A DNA stretch of 40,757 nt from Pseudorhodoplanes sp. (GTDB lineage Bacteria; Pseudomonadota; Alphaproteobacteria; Rhizobiales; Xanthobacteraceae). Numbering within the stretch: the first letter of the stretch is position 1; each line of letters opens with the position of its first letter. The position numbers and the translations under genes are program-made. A model generated the notes under the pieces. It worked only from the letters and a program-made list of their open reading frames with translations, was not told where the DNA came from and did no database searches. The stretch covers positions 1-40,757 of the forward strand of contig JACAEG010000113.1 of NCBI GenBank assembly GCA_013388965.1, read 5' to 3'. Of the stretch, positions 8,264 through 17,385 are shown one piece after another.

Positions 8264-9394
8264 TTAGGCGGAAAAATTCTTGCCCTGGCGCGCCCCGGCA
8301 TCGACGATGTCGGCGCCCTCCGGCACCTCGAATGGCGTCATCCGCGCCAGCGCCCGGTCCCTGAGCAGGCCCTGCCATTCCGACTCCGGCAGGTACAGCC
8401 GATCCGGCGGCAATGGATGATAGGGCGCGCCCGACTTGTCGATCGGATTGCGGCGCGCGTCGTAATAGTCGGCGATCTGCGCGAAGCGCTCACGCGCCGC
8501 CTCGTCGGCCAGCGGCTCGGTCACGATCGGCGAGCCGGGCACATAGTCGAACAGCGTATCGAGCTTGTCGTGAAACAGCGGCAGCCAATGCTCCATGCCG
8601 GGATGCCGGCGCCCTTCGCTCACCGACTCGTAGAGCTGGTCGTCGCGCTGCGGCGCGCCGAAGGCCGCGACATAGCCGGTGCGGAATTTGCGGATGGTCT
8701 CGGTCGTGATCTGGAATTCCGCGGCCGGCACGAGATCGAGGCCGCGCAATTCGCCGGTCGTGCGCTGGGTCTCGGAATCGAAGGCGCGGATGGTCTCGAG
8801 CGAATCCCCGAAGAAATCGAACCGCACCGGGTCGCCCATCCCGGGCGGATAGAGATCGAGAATGCCGCCGCGCACCGCATATTCGCCCGGCTCGCGCACG
8901 GTCGAGGCGCGCAGATAGCCGTTCAGTTCGAGCCAGGCGATCACCCGCTCCATCGGCAGGACATTGCCGGGCGCAACCGACAGCGACTGACTCGCGATCC
9001 CCTGACGCGGCGGCACGCGCTGGAGGATCGCATTGACGGTCGTGAGCAGGATCGAGGGCTTGTCGCGGCCCTGCACATGCACGAGCCGCGACAGCGTGGT
9101 CATGCGCTGCGCCAGCACGCCGGCATGCGGCGAGACGCGGTCATAGGGCAGGCAATCCCAGGCCGGGAATTCCAGCACCGCGATGTCGGGCGCGAAGAAC
9201 GGCAAGGCGCGCGCGAGCGCGGCCATGCGCGGCCCGTCGCGGCAGACGACGACAAGGCTCGTCGCGGGCGCATCCTTGCGCGCGGCGACCCCGCGCGCCA
9301 GATCGGCGAGCACGAGCCCTTCTGCGCCTTCGGCGACATGGGCGAGAGTGACGGCGCGTCCGGGACGCAGACTGGCGGCGGGATTGGCTGTCAT
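8264..9394 (-). CDS. mfd: Mfd N-terminal piece: UvrB-like UvrA-binding modules
   Basis: This piece has 376 residues from ATG 9394 to the TAA at 8264-8266. It holds the UvrB-homology region of Mfd, including L-E-F-P-A-W-D-C-L-P-Y-D-R-V-S-P and the G-E-Y-A-V-R-G-G-I-L-D-L-Y-P-P-G motif, which in the family docks UvrA. The start codon overlaps the sdhE stop as ATGA (9394-9391), the usual layout for translational coupling. A truncated chain of this kind could still bind UvrA without being able to displace RNA polymerase. Confidence 0.6.
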   Translation of the reverse strand: MTANPAASLRPGRAVTLAHVAEGAEGLVLADLARGVAARKDAPATSLVVVCRDGPRMAALARALPFFAPDIAVLEFPAWDCLPYDRVSPHAGVLAQRMTTLSRLVHVQGRDKPSILLTTVNAILQRVPPRQGIASQSLSVAPGNVLPMERVIAWLELNGYLRASTVREPGEYAVRGGILDLYPPGMGDPVRFDFFGDSLETIRAFDSETQRTTGELRGLDLVPAAEFQITTETIRKFRTGYVAAFGAPQRDDQLYESVSEGRRHPGMEHWLPLFHDKLDTLFDYVPGSPIVTEPLADEAARERFAQIADYYDARRNPIDKSGAPYHPLPPDRLYLPESEWQGLLRDRALARMTPFEVPEGADIVDAGARQGKNFSA

Positions 9395-9681
9395 CCGCGC
9401 GGCCCGTCCTGATGAAAGGTCTTGAGGCGACGGAACAGCTCGGTATCGAAATCCGGCGGGACGGGATCGAAGTCGCCGATCCAGCCGAAGAGCACGGGGT
9501 CCGGCACCTCGATCAGCCGCTCGTAGGCGTCGAGTTCGGCCTCGTTCATGCTGTCGATGCAGGAATCGGCAAAACGGCCCATGATCAGGTCCATTTCGCG
9601 GATGCCGCGGTGCCAGGAGCGGAACAGCAGGCGGCGCCGGCGCTCGCTCAGGCCCTCGCTCGATCGTGACATTCCGCTCAT
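9391..9681 (-). CDS. sdhE: FAD assembly factor SdhE (succinate dehydrogenase assembly)
   Basis: SdhE is a small cytoplasmic protein that promotes covalent flavinylation of the SdhA subunit of succinate dehydrogenase. The 96-residue product has the family core: R-R-R-R-L-L-F-R-S-W-H-R-G, then the conserved R-G-x-x-E motif (R-G-I-R-E-M-D), and the D-P-V-L-F-G-W-I-G-D segment. The preferred ATG is 9681, with GGGAA at a suitable distance; ATG 9672 is an alternative. Its stop overlaps the mfd start, so the two genes are probably transcribed and translated together. It diverges from recG with about 76 bases between the starts, which must hold both promoters. Confidence 0.92.
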   Translation of the reverse strand: MSGMSRSSEGLSERRRRLLFRSWHRGIREMDLIMGRFADSCIDSMNEAELDAYERLIEVPDPVLFGWIGDFDPVPPDFDTELFRRLKTFHQDGPRG

Positions 9682-9757
9682 CGTGGGATTCCCGGCAACG
9701 CGAAAAGCCCGGACGGGCCGGGCGCGGGGTATATAGGGGCTGCCGGAACGTCTGTCG

Positions 9758-11854
9758 ATGCGCCCTTCCCTGCTCGATCCGCTCTTTGCCTCGGTCACCG
9801 CCTTGCCGGGCATCGGCGAGAAGCTCGCGAAGCTGTTCGCGCGCCTCGTCGGGCGCGAGGACGATGCGCGCGTCCTCGACCTGCTGTTCCACCTGCCGAC
9901 CGGCAATGTGGACCGGCGCGCGCGCCCCAAGCTGTGCGACGTGAAGGAGGGCATGGTCGTCACCGTGAAGGTCACGGTCGACCGGCACCGCGCGCCGCCG
10001 CCCGGGCGCTCGCGCGCGCCCTACCTGATCTATGCCAGCGACGAGACGGGGGATCTTGTCATCACCTATTTCAACGCTCGCAAGGAGTATGTGGACAAGC
10101 TGCTGCCGGTCGGCGCCGTGCGCTACGTCTCCGGCACGGCGGCGATGTATGACGGCACCCTGCAGATGGTGCATCCCGACCGCGTCGTGGACGAGAAGGG
10201 CCTTGCCGCCTTGCCGCTGATCGAGCCGGTCTATCCGCTGACCGAAGGGCTCGGTGCCAATCAGGTCCGCAAGGCGGTCGAGGCGGCATTGGCGCGGCTG
10301 CCGAGCCTGCCGGAATGGCAGGATGCAGCCTGGCTCAGGAAGCGGAAACTGCCGGCCTTCGCCGAGGCGTTGCGCACGGTGCACCGGCCCTCGGAACTGA
10401 CGGATGTGCTGCCGCAAAGTGCCGGCTGGACCCGGCTCGCCTATGACGAATTGCTGGCGGGCCAGATCGCGCTGCGGCTCGTGCGCGCGCATCTGCGCCG
10501 GCCGCAGGGCCGACGTCATGCCGGCGACGGCTCGATCCGCAGGAAGATTGCGGGTGCGCTACCCTATTCCCTCACCCTCTCGCAGCATCGCGCGCTCGAT
10601 GCGATCATTGAGGATCTCGGCAAGCCCGAACGCATGCTGCGCATGCTGCAGGGCGATGTCGGCTCCGGCAAGACCGTGGTCGCGCTGCTTGCCGCCGCAG
10701 CCGTCGTCGAGGCCGGACGCCAGACCGCGCTGATGGCGCCGACGGAAATTCTCGCGCGCCAGCATCTGGCCACTATCGCGCCGCTCGCCGAGGCCTCCGG
10801 GATGCGCGTCGCGCTGCTCACCGGGCGGGAGCGCGGGCGGCCGCGCGACGCCCTGCTTCAGGCCCTGGCGGACGGCGAAGTCGACCTTCTGGTGGGCACG
10901 CATGCCGTCTTCCAGGACGACGTCGCCTTCAGGGACCTGGGGCTCGCCATTGTGGACGAGCAGCACCGCTTCGGCGTGCACCAGCGGCTGGCGCTGGCGC
11001 GCAAGGGCGAGGCGGTCGACATGCTGGTGATGACCGCAACCCCGATCCCGCGCACGCTGGTGCTGACCTATTTCGGCGACATGGACGTCTCCGAGCTGCG
11101 CGAGAAGCCCGCGGGCCGCCTGCCGATCGATACGCGCACGATCCCGCTCGGCCGCCTGAACGAGGTGATCGAGGCGGTCGGGCGCGCCATCGACGAGGGC
11201 CAGCGCGTCTACTGGGTCTGCCCGCTGGTGGAGGAATCGGAAACCGGCGATCTCGCCGCCGCCGAACAGCGCTTCGCCGACCTGAAGAAGCGCTTCGGGG
11301 AGCGCACCGGCCTCGTCCACGGCCGCATGCGCGGCAGCGAGAAGGACAGCGCGATGGAGGACTTTGCGTCGGGCCGGACGCGCCTGCTGGTCGCCACGAC
11401 CGTGATCGAGGTCGGCGTCAACGTGCCCGAGGCGACCGTCATGGTGATCGAACATGCCGAGCGTTTCGGCCTGGCGCAGCTGCATCAATTGCGCGGGCGC
11501 ATCGGCCGCGGCGCGGGCAAGTCGACCTGCCTCCTGCTCTACGCCGCGCTCGGCGAGACCGCGAAGGCGCGGCTTGCCATCATGCGCGAGACCGAGGACG
11601 GCTTTCGCATCGCGGAGGAAGACCTGAAGCTGCGCGGGGAAGGCGACATTCTCGGCACGCGGCAGAGCGGCATGCCGGGCTTCCGCATCGCGCGCATGGA
11701 GGTGCATGGCGAGCTGCTGGCCGCCGCGCGCGACGATGCCGCGCTGCTGCTCGACCGCGACCCGCAGCTCGCAAGCGAGCGCGGCCGGGCGATCCGCCAC
11801 CTGCTCTATCTGTTCGACCGCGACGAGGCGGTCGGGCTGATCCGCGCGGGATAG
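9758..11854 (+). CDS. recG: ATP-dependent DNA helicase RecG
   Basis: RecG remodels stalled replication forks and branched recombination intermediates. The 698-residue product shows the wedge/OB domain at the N terminus (about residues 1-250) and then the helicase core: Walker A G-D-V-G-S-G-K-T, the D-E-Q-H box followed by R-F-G-V, T-A-T-P-I-P-R-T, and a motif VI Q-L-R-G-R-I-G-R-G. The C-terminal L-K-L-R-G-E-G-D-I-L-G-T segment is typical. Length matches the family (about 690-700). The gene ends 5 bases before the stop of the convergent DUF805 gene. recG and mfd share the same helicase superfamily and are neighbours in many relatives. Confidence 0.97.
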   Translation: MRPSLLDPLFASVTALPGIGEKLAKLFARLVGREDDARVLDLLFHLPTGNVDRRARPKLCDVKEGMVVTVKVTVDRHRAPPPGRSRAPYLIYASDETGDLVITYFNARKEYVDKLLPVGAVRYVSGTAAMYDGTLQMVHPDRVVDEKGLAALPLIEPVYPLTEGLGANQVRKAVEAALARLPSLPEWQDAAWLRKRKLPAFAEALRTVHRPSELTDVLPQSAGWTRLAYDELLAGQIALRLVRAHLRRPQGRRHAGDGSIRRKIAGALPYSLTLSQHRALDAIIEDLGKPERMLRMLQGDVGSGKTVVALLAAAAVVEAGRQTALMAPTEILARQHLATIAPLAEASGMRVALLTGRERGRPRDALLQALADGEVDLLVGTHAVFQDDVAFRDLGLAIVDEQHRFGVHQRLALARKGEAVDMLVMTATPIPRTLVLTYFGDMDVSELREKPAGRLPIDTRTIPLGRLNEVIEAVGRAIDEGQRVYWVCPLVEESETGDLAAAEQRFADLKKRFGERTGLVHGRMRGSEKDSAMEDFASGRTRLLVATTVIEVGVNVPEATVMVIEHAERFGLAQLHQLRGRIGRGAGKSTCLLLYAALGETAKARLAIMRETEDGFRIAEEDLKLRGEGDILGTRQSGMPGFRIARMEVHGELLAAARDDAALLLDRDPQLASERGRAIRHLLYLFDRDEAVGLIRAG

Positions 11855-11859
11855 TTCGC

Positions 11860-12225
11860 TCAGGCCGAAGTCGGTGCGGGACCGCCGAAGCGATTGGCGC
11901 CGGGCTGGCTCGGCTGCACCCACCAGTAGATCAGCACAAAGATGCCGACGATGGTCAGCTCGAGAAGCTGCCACCAGCCGGTGCGATCGATGTCGTGGAG
12001 GCGGCGCGCACCGATGGCAAGCGACGGCAGCAGCAGCGCGAGGTGGAAGATCGACGCGAGCGGCGATTGGTCGTTCTCCGGAAAAACGACCGCATCGGCG
12101 GATGCGAACAAGATCCCGCCGATGACGCTGAACAAGACCCAGTACCAGAACTCCGACCGCGCGGCGCGACCGGTGAAATTGATGTAGTTCTTGAAACCCG
12201 ACTTTACGGCATCCTGGAAGTTCAT
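11860..12225 (-). CDS. DUF805 membrane protein
   Basis: This is a 121-residue inner-membrane protein with three or four hydrophobic segments. It shows the DUF805 signature: F-T-G-R-A-A-R-S-E-F-W-Y-W near residue 17 and A-R-R-L-H-D-I-D-R-T-G-W-W near residue 75. The function of the family is unknown. ATG 12225 is chosen because the signature starts a few residues later and the frame further upstream reads into low-complexity sequence. It is the last gene of the minus-strand glmU, glmS, DUF502, DUF805 run, 34 bases after the DUF502 stop. Confidence 0.9.
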   Translation of the reverse strand: MNFQDAVKSGFKNYINFTGRAARSEFWYWVLFSVIGGILFASADAVVFPENDQSPLASIFHLALLLPSLAIGARRLHDIDRTGWWQLLELTIVGIFVLIYWWVQPSQPGANRFGGPAPTSA

Positions 12226-12259
12226 TGGCGAGGCCCCCGAATCCTGAACCGGCAGCCTA

Positions 12260-13027
12260 TCATGCAGGCTCCTTCGCCGCCCGCGCCTCCTGCGCCATCC
12301 TGGCCGTCGCCGCGAGTGCCGCAAGCTTCTTCTGGTCGCCGTTCGCGCCAGGCTGAACCATGCCCGCGGAAATCAGCAGCGTCATCGCCGACTCCACCGT
12401 GATGTCGAGCTCGATGATGTTCTTGCGCGGAACATAGAAGAAGAATCCGGTGGTGGGATTGGGCGTACACGGCAGGAAGACCGACGTCTGTTCGTCGCCA
12501 TCCGGCAGCTTGGCCGCGACCTCGGCGCTCGGCGGCTGCGAAATGAAGACCAGGGACCACATGTCCGGCGCAGGAAACTCCACCAGCCCGACCTTGCGGA
12601 AGCTCGATCCCGACTTCGAGAACAGCATCTCGAAAATCTGCTTCATCGTCTTGTAGATCGGCCGCACGAAGGGCGTGCGCGCCAGCAGCCTCTCGCCCAC
12701 ATCGACCAGCGTGCGGCCGACCAGGTTGGCGGTGAGAAAGCCGAGCAGCGTGAGGGCGACGAAGGCGATGACGAGCCCCGTGCCCGGAATCTTGATCGGA
12801 AGGTACAGATCCGGCCGGAACGACAGCGGGATCAGCGGACGCACAAGGTCGTCCACCCAGGTCACGAACGCCCAGACGAGGTAGAGCGTGATCGCGACCG
12901 GACCCGCGACGATCAGGCCGGTCAGGAAATAGTTCCGGATACGCGCGCCGAATCCGACCTGCGAGGGCTCGTCGGGAGGAAGGATGACGGATATCGGCTG
13001 TTCCGGGGCGTCGGGCGGGTTCGTCAT
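12260..13027 (-). CDS. DUF502 membrane protein
   Basis: The product has 255 residues and two transmembrane segments at about 30-55 and 80-105, followed by a soluble domain. DUF502 features are visible: Y-F-L-T-G-L-I-V-A-G-P at the first segment, P-F-V-R-P-I-Y-K-T-M-K-Q in the centre and P-T-T-G-F-F-F-Y-V-P later. The family has no established function and is often found beside recG and glmS in Rhizobiales. ATG 13027 is preferred; GTG 13072 would add 15 residues. The C terminus is Ala-rich. It lies 80 bases downstream of glmS. Confidence 0.9.
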   Translation of the reverse strand: MTNPPDAPEQPISVILPPDEPSQVGFGARIRNYFLTGLIVAGPVAITLYLVWAFVTWVDDLVRPLIPLSFRPDLYLPIKIPGTGLVIAFVALTLLGFLTANLVGRTLVDVGERLLARTPFVRPIYKTMKQIFEMLFSKSGSSFRKVGLVEFPAPDMWSLVFISQPPSAEVAAKLPDGDEQTSVFLPCTPNPTTGFFFYVPRKNIIELDITVESAMTLLISAGMVQPGANGDQKKLAALAATARMAQEARAAKEPA

Positions 13028-13107
13028 GGGGTCGGATGCGGAATTCGGCGGCAACGCGCTCTTATAAGGCACCCGGCCGGGCGCGCCTATGACCGATTCG
13101 GAGCAGC

Positions 13108-14934
13108 CTATTCGACCGTCACCGATTTCGCGAGATTGCGCGGCTGGTCGACGTCGGTGCCGAGGCTGACCGCAGTGTAATAGGCCAGCATCTGGACCGG
13201 AACCGCGTAGACGAGCGGCGTCACGCTCGAGGGCATTTCCGGCAGCGTCAGCGTGGTCACGGAGGACAGCGCCGCCTCCTGCGCCCCCTTCGGATCGGTC
13301 ACCAGGATGATGCGCCCGCCGCGCGCCGCCACTTCCTGCATGTTCGACACGGTCTTCTCGAACACGGAATCATGCGGCGCGATCACGATCACGGGCATCG
13401 TCTCGTCGATCAGCGCGATGGGCCCGTGCTTCAGTTCGCCGGCGGCATAGCCCTCGGCGTGGATGTAGGAGATTTCCTTCAGCTTGAGCGCGCCTTCGAG
13501 CGCGAGCGGATAGCTGGTGCCGCGGCCGAGATAGAGAACGTCGCGACTCTTGGCGAGCTCGCGCGACAGCCGCTCGATCTCCGGCTCCAGCGCCAGCGCC
13601 GCATTCATATGGCGCGGCACCTCGATCAGCGCATGCACGAGCTTGCGCTCGTCCGCTTCCGACAGCGTGCCGCGGGCGCGGCCGGCCGCGATGGCGAGGC
13701 AGGCCAGCACCGCAAGCTGGCAGGTGAAAGCCTTGGTGGAGGCGACGCCGATTTCCGGTCCGGCCAGCGTCGGCATGATCACGTCGCTTTCGCGCGCGAT
13801 GGTCGAGGAGGTCACGTTGACGACCGCGAGCGCGTGCTGCTTGTGCTCGCGCGCATAGCGCAGCGAGGCGAGCGTGTCCGCGGTCTCGCCCGATTGCGAC
13901 ACCACGATCGTCAGGTCGCCCGCATCGAGCGGCGCCTCGCGGTAGCGGAACTCGGAGGCGACATCGATCTCTACCGGAAGCCGCGCGTAGCGCTCGAACC
14001 AGTATTTTCCGATCAGGCTCGCGTAATACGCCGTGCCGCAGGCCGAGATCGAAATGCGCCTTATCTTCGCGAAGTCGAATGGCAGCGCCGCCGGCAGCAC
14101 CACGCGCTCGGCCGCCATGTCGATATAGTGCGACAGCGTATGCGCCACGACTTCGGGCTGCTCGTGGATTTCCTTCGCCATGAAGTGGCGATGGTTGCCC
14201 TTGTCGATCAGGGCGGCCGAAGCCGAGGTCTTGATCACCGGACGGTTGACGCGCAGTCCGTCGGCATCGCGGATCTCGACACCGCTGCGATGCACGATCG
14301 CCCAGTCGCCATCCTCCAGATAGCTCACCGTATCCGTGAACGGCGCCAGCGCGATGGCGTCGGAGCCGAGATACATCTCGCCGCGGCCATAGCCGACGGC
14401 CAGCGGCGAGCCGCGCCGCGCGCCGATCATCAGGTCGTCCTCGCCCGCGAACACGAAGGCCAGCGCGAAGGCGCCGCGCAATCTCGGCAGCACGGCCCTG
14501 ACGGCGTCGACCGGCGAGGCGCCCTTCTTCAGCTCCGCCGTCACCAGATGGGCGACGACCTCGGTATCGGTTTCGGATTCGAAGGTGACTCCGCTGCCGG
14601 TCAGCGCGTCGCGCAGCTCGCGGAAATTCTCGATGATGCCGTTATGGACGACGGCCAGGCGGGGCGTCGCATGCGGATGCGCGTTGTCCTCGGACGGCTT
14701 GCCGTGAGTCGCCCAGCGCGTATGGCCAATGCCGCTGGTGCCGGAGAGCGGCGCCTTGTCCAACGCGGTTTCGAGATTGCGAATCTTGCCGACCGCGCGG
14801 CGACGTTCGAGATGACCGTTCTCGACGGTCGCGATCCCCGCCGAATCATAGCCGCGATATTCCAGCCGCTTCAGCGCCTCGATGAGGTGTTCGGCGACCG
14901 GTTCGCGGCCGAGAATGCCAACGATGCCGCACAT
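13108..14934 (-). CDS. glmS: Glutamine-fructose-6-phosphate aminotransferase (GlmS)
   Basis: GlmS makes glucosamine-6-phosphate from fructose-6-phosphate and glutamine, the first step toward UDP-GlcNAc for peptidoglycan and lipid A. The 608-residue length is standard. The start is fixed by the catalytic cysteine, which must be residue 2 after Met removal: M-C-G-I-V-G-I-L-G. The class II amidotransferase domain shows H-T-R-W-A-T-H-G and H-N-G-I-I-E-N. The two SIS sugar-isomerase domains show S-A-C-G-T-A-Y-Y and S-Q-S-G-E-T-A-D-T. The C terminus is D-x-D-Q-P-R-N-L-A-K-S-V-T-V-E. It follows glmU by 115 bases. Nothing resembling a glmS ribozyme, known from Firmicutes, was recognised in that gap. 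Confidence 0.98.
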   Translation of the reverse strand: MCGIVGILGREPVAEHLIEALKRLEYRGYDSAGIATVENGHLERRRAVGKIRNLETALDKAPLSGTSGIGHTRWATHGKPSEDNAHPHATPRLAVVHNGIIENFRELRDALTGSGVTFESETDTEVVAHLVTAELKKGASPVDAVRAVLPRLRGAFALAFVFAGEDDLMIGARRGSPLAVGYGRGEMYLGSDAIALAPFTDTVSYLEDGDWAIVHRSGVEIRDADGLRVNRPVIKTSASAALIDKGNHRHFMAKEIHEQPEVVAHTLSHYIDMAAERVVLPAALPFDFAKIRRISISACGTAYYASLIGKYWFERYARLPVEIDVASEFRYREAPLDAGDLTIVVSQSGETADTLASLRYAREHKQHALAVVNVTSSTIARESDVIMPTLAGPEIGVASTKAFTCQLAVLACLAIAAGRARGTLSEADERKLVHALIEVPRHMNAALALEPEIERLSRELAKSRDVLYLGRGTSYPLALEGALKLKEISYIHAEGYAAGELKHGPIALIDETMPVIVIAPHDSVFEKTVSNMQEVAARGGRIILVTDPKGAQEAALSSVTTLTLPEMPSSVTPLVYAVPVQMLAYYTAVSLGTDVDQPRNLAKSVTVE

Positions 14935-15049
14935 CGTGAAATTATGTCTCCCAGCCCTCAGGTCCCGGCTTCCCGCTTGAGGTTTAGCCGGGGCGGCGCG
15001 CACAACGGAAATCAAATAACCTGTCGGCGCGTGTCAGAGCGATCCGGCC

Positions 15050-16408
15050 TTACCTGGACGGCTTCTTCTTGCCCGCACCCTTGAGATCGCGCAAGCGGCT
15101 CGCCCAGCCTTCCTTAATGGTTTGCCGCACCCGGCCAAGCCCGAGCGAATCGGGCGGGACGTCGCTTGTGATCACGGAGCCGGAACCGACATAGGCGCCG
15201 TCGCCGATCTTGACCGGCGCGACCAGGGCGGAGTTCGAGCCGATGAAGGCGCCCCTGCCGATGTCGGTGCGATGTTTCGCCACCCCGTCATAGTTGCAGG
15301 TGATCGTGCCGGCCCCGACATTGGCGCCCTCGCCCACGCGCGCATCGCCGATATAGGTCAGGTGATTGGCCTTGGCGCCATCCTCCATCGTGGCTTCCTT
15401 CAGTTCGACGAAGTTGCCCACGCGCGCGCCCTTGCCGATCCGCGTGCCGGGACGCAGCCGCGCATAGGGGCCGATCGAGGCGCCTTCGCCGATCTGCGCG
15501 CCGCTCAGATGGGAGAAGGAATGGATCACGGCCTTGTCCGCGACGCTGACCCCGGGCCCGAACACCACGAACGGCTCGATCACCACGTCCTTGCCGAAGG
15601 TCGTGTCCGCCTGCAGGAAAACCGTCTCGGGCGCGATCATGGTGACGCCCGCCTCGAGCGCCGCCTTGCGCAGCCTGGCCTGCATGACGGCCTCGGCGTC
15701 CGCGAGCGCTGCCTTGGTATTGATGCCGCTCACTTCGTCCTCCCCGACCTCGATCGCGACCGTGCCGAGCTTCATGGCGCGCGCGATCGCCACCGCATCC
15801 GTGAGATAGAATTCGCCCTTGGCATTGTCGTTGCGGATTTGCCCGAGGATCGCAAGCGCATGCTGTCCCGACAGCGCCATCAGCCCGCCATTGCACAGGT
15901 CGATTGCGCGCTCGCGCGCGCTCGCATCCTTCTCTTCCCGGATTGCCACGAGGTCGCCGTCCTGCACGATCAGGCGTCCATAGCCGGAGGGATCCTTCGG
16001 CCTGAATCCCAGCACGGCGACGGCGGCGCCATTTGCGAGTGCCTGGCGCAGCCGCTGCAAGGTTTCGGGCCGGATGAACGGCGTGTCGGCGAAGATCACC
16101 AGGATATCGTCGAAGCCGCGCGCGATCGCCTCGCCGGCGGCCAGCACGGCATCGGCCGTGCCGCGGCGCTGCTGTTGCACCGCGATGCCGGCGCCGGGCA
16201 GCACGCGCTTCGCTTCCGCCGCAACGGCGTCGTGATCGGGACCCACCACCACGGCGACTGACGACGAGGCCGCATCGCGCACTGCAGCGAGGACATGTGC
16301 GAGCAGCGTGCGGCCGGCGACCTCGTGCAGCACCTTCGGCAGCGAGGACCGCATGCGCGTGCCCTCGCCCGCGGCGAGCACGATGGTGAGGCAGCTTCGC
16401 GCGCTCAT
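15050..16408 (-). CDS. glmU: Bifunctional GlcNAc-1-P uridyltransferase / GlcN-1-P acetyltransferase (GlmU)
   Basis: GlmU acetylates glucosamine-1-phosphate and couples it to UTP, giving UDP-GlcNAc. The 452-residue product has the nucleotidyltransferase domain first (L-A-A-G-E-G-T-R-M at about 12-20, L-P-K-V-L-H) and then a left-handed beta-helix of hexapeptide repeats carrying the acetyltransferase site ([27 protein letters not shown]). The C-terminal tail is basic. The start is ATG 16408. It is upstream of glmS on the same strand, so the two consecutive enzymes of amino-sugar synthesis can share a transcript. The 143-base gap to the divergent gene at 16552 should hold both promoters. Confidence 0.98.
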   Translation of the reverse strand: MSARSCLTIVLAAGEGTRMRSSLPKVLHEVAGRTLLAHVLAAVRDAASSSVAVVVGPDHDAVAAEAKRVLPGAGIAVQQQRRGTADAVLAAGEAIARGFDDILVIFADTPFIRPETLQRLRQALANGAAVAVLGFRPKDPSGYGRLIVQDGDLVAIREEKDASARERAIDLCNGGLMALSGQHALAILGQIRNDNAKGEFYLTDAVAIARAMKLGTVAIEVGEDEVSGINTKAALADAEAVMQARLRKAALEAGVTMIAPETVFLQADTTFGKDVVIEPFVVFGPGVSVADKAVIHSFSHLSGAQIGEGASIGPYARLRPGTRIGKGARVGNFVELKEATMEDGAKANHLTYIGDARVGEGANVGAGTITCNYDGVAKHRTDIGRGAFIGSNSALVAPVKIGDGAYVGSGSVITSDVPPDSLGLGRVRQTIKEGWASRLRDLKGAGKKKPSR

Positions 16409-16551
16409 CGGCAGCTCCGAAATCCGGTCATGCGGCGACCTCTTAGCCGCCGCGAGGCCGGGCGGAAAGGGTCAAGCTCTTCCTGCCGGAAAGGGGGCGC
16501 CGATCCTGCTACCATGCCGGTGATTCGCGGGCGGACGCTCAAGGAACAAGG

Positions 16552-17346
16552 ATGGCGGAGGACAAGGGCCTCTTCACCATAGCCGACGAGCAGATCGACA
16601 TGGCCGGGCTGGTCCGCCTCCTGTCCTGGGGCGGGGCCGCCGCGCTCGCCCTGGGCGCGGTCGTGTTCGCGACACGCTCCGAGATCGGCGCAAGCCGGCT
16701 TGCCGTCAGCCCCCAGGTTTCAAGGGTGGACACGGCGGCGTTCGAGCGCGCCGCCGAAGCGGAGCAGGAAACGCGGCGCCTCGCCTTGCTGGTGCGCTCG
16801 GTGGCGTCCGACCGGGACAAGCTGCTGGCGCGCGTCGCGGTGCTGGAGCGCAATCTCGAGGACGTTACCGGTTCGGTGGGCCGGCTCGGAAAATCCCCAG
16901 CCTCTCCGCCTCAGCCCGCGCCCGCTTCTCCTGCGACGCAAGCCGGCGACACGGGGCCGTTCGGCTATGTGGGGCCGACCACGGGCACCACGATTTCGAC
17001 CGCGCTCGCGATCGGAGCATTGCCCGCGACTCTGCCGTCTCCGGCGCGGGCCGCCCCGCCGGCGGAGACGCAGGAGGTCGCCGATCAGGGCGTCGATATC
17101 GGCGGCGGCGCCAATCTCGGATCGCTGCGCGACCTCTGGCACAGCGCAGCCACGAACCATGCTGGCCTGTTCGAGGGCCTGCATCCGATCATTGCCGTGC
17201 GCGAGAATGCGAAGAATGTGCAGCTGCGGCTGATCGCGGGTCCGATGACCGGTTCGGCGGCCGCAAGGCTGTGCGCGGCGCTGGCGGGAAGCGGCCTGAC
17301 CTGCAAGCCGGTTCCCTATGACGGGCAAAGGCTCGCGGCGCGCTGA
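16552..17346 (+). CDS. Single-pass membrane protein with coiled coil and SPOR-like tail
   Basis: This is a 264-residue protein of unknown function. A transmembrane helix lies at about residues 25-45 after a short acidic N terminus. A coiled-coil-like segment follows (about 63-110, rich in Glu, Arg and Leu, with A-R-V-A-V-L-E-R-N-L-E), then a Pro/Ala/Gly-rich linker. The C-terminal 80 residues (G-L-H-P-I-I-A-V-R-E-N, L-R-L-I-A-G-P, A-A-R-L-C-A-A-L, C-K-P-V-P-Y-D-G-Q) resemble the beta-alpha-beta pattern of SPOR domains, which bind denuded peptidoglycan at division sites. That resemblance is my reading, not proven. AAGGA lies shortly before the ATG. It diverges from glmU, which fits a cell-envelope role. 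Confidence 0.75.
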   Translation: MAEDKGLFTIADEQIDMAGLVRLLSWGGAAALALGAVVFATRSEIGASRLAVSPQVSRVDTAAFERAAEAEQETRRLALLVRSVASDRDKLLARVAVLERNLEDVTGSVGRLGKSPASPPQPAPASPATQAGDTGPFGYVGPTTGTTISTALAIGALPATLPSPARAAPPAETQEVADQGVDIGGGANLGSLRDLWHSAATNHAGLFEGLHPIIAVRENAKNVQLRLIAGPMTGSAAARLCAALAGSGLTCKPVPYDGQRLAAR

Positions 17347-17385
17347 ACGGCTTGCGGGACAGCGCATGCCGCGTCAGAATTCTGC

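Larger units (their letters stand above)
5894..9394 (-). pseudogene. mfd: mfd, transcription-repair coupling factor, broken by an in-frame stop
   Basis: Read as one frame from ATG 9394 to the TGA at 5894, this would be a full-length Mfd of about 1166 codons, normal for the family. Codon 377 is TAA (bases 8266-8264). The frame is otherwise unbroken: the codons right after the stop encode R-A-Q-P-D-A-N-V-F-D-A-V, which continues the family sequence with no shift. One base change (for example GAA, AAA or CAA to TAA) explains it. The upstream half holds the UvrB-like, UvrA-binding modules and the downstream half holds the RNA polymerase interaction and translocase modules. Either strand-specific repair is lost, the halves work as separate chains, or this is a sequencing error. 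The two pieces are listed separately. Confidence 0.8.

Noticed and set aside
5675-9412. Open frame of 1245 codons on the plus strand opposite mfd
   Set aside because: It lies antisense to recognisable Mfd motifs in the minus strand, its translation is Arg/His/Gly-rich low-complexity with no motif, and such long antisense frames are expected at this GC content.
14935-15049. Possible glmS ribozyme upstream of glmS
   Set aside because: No glmS ribozyme core could be recognised, and this class is known from Gram-positive bacteria; the gap is simply the glmU-glmS spacer.
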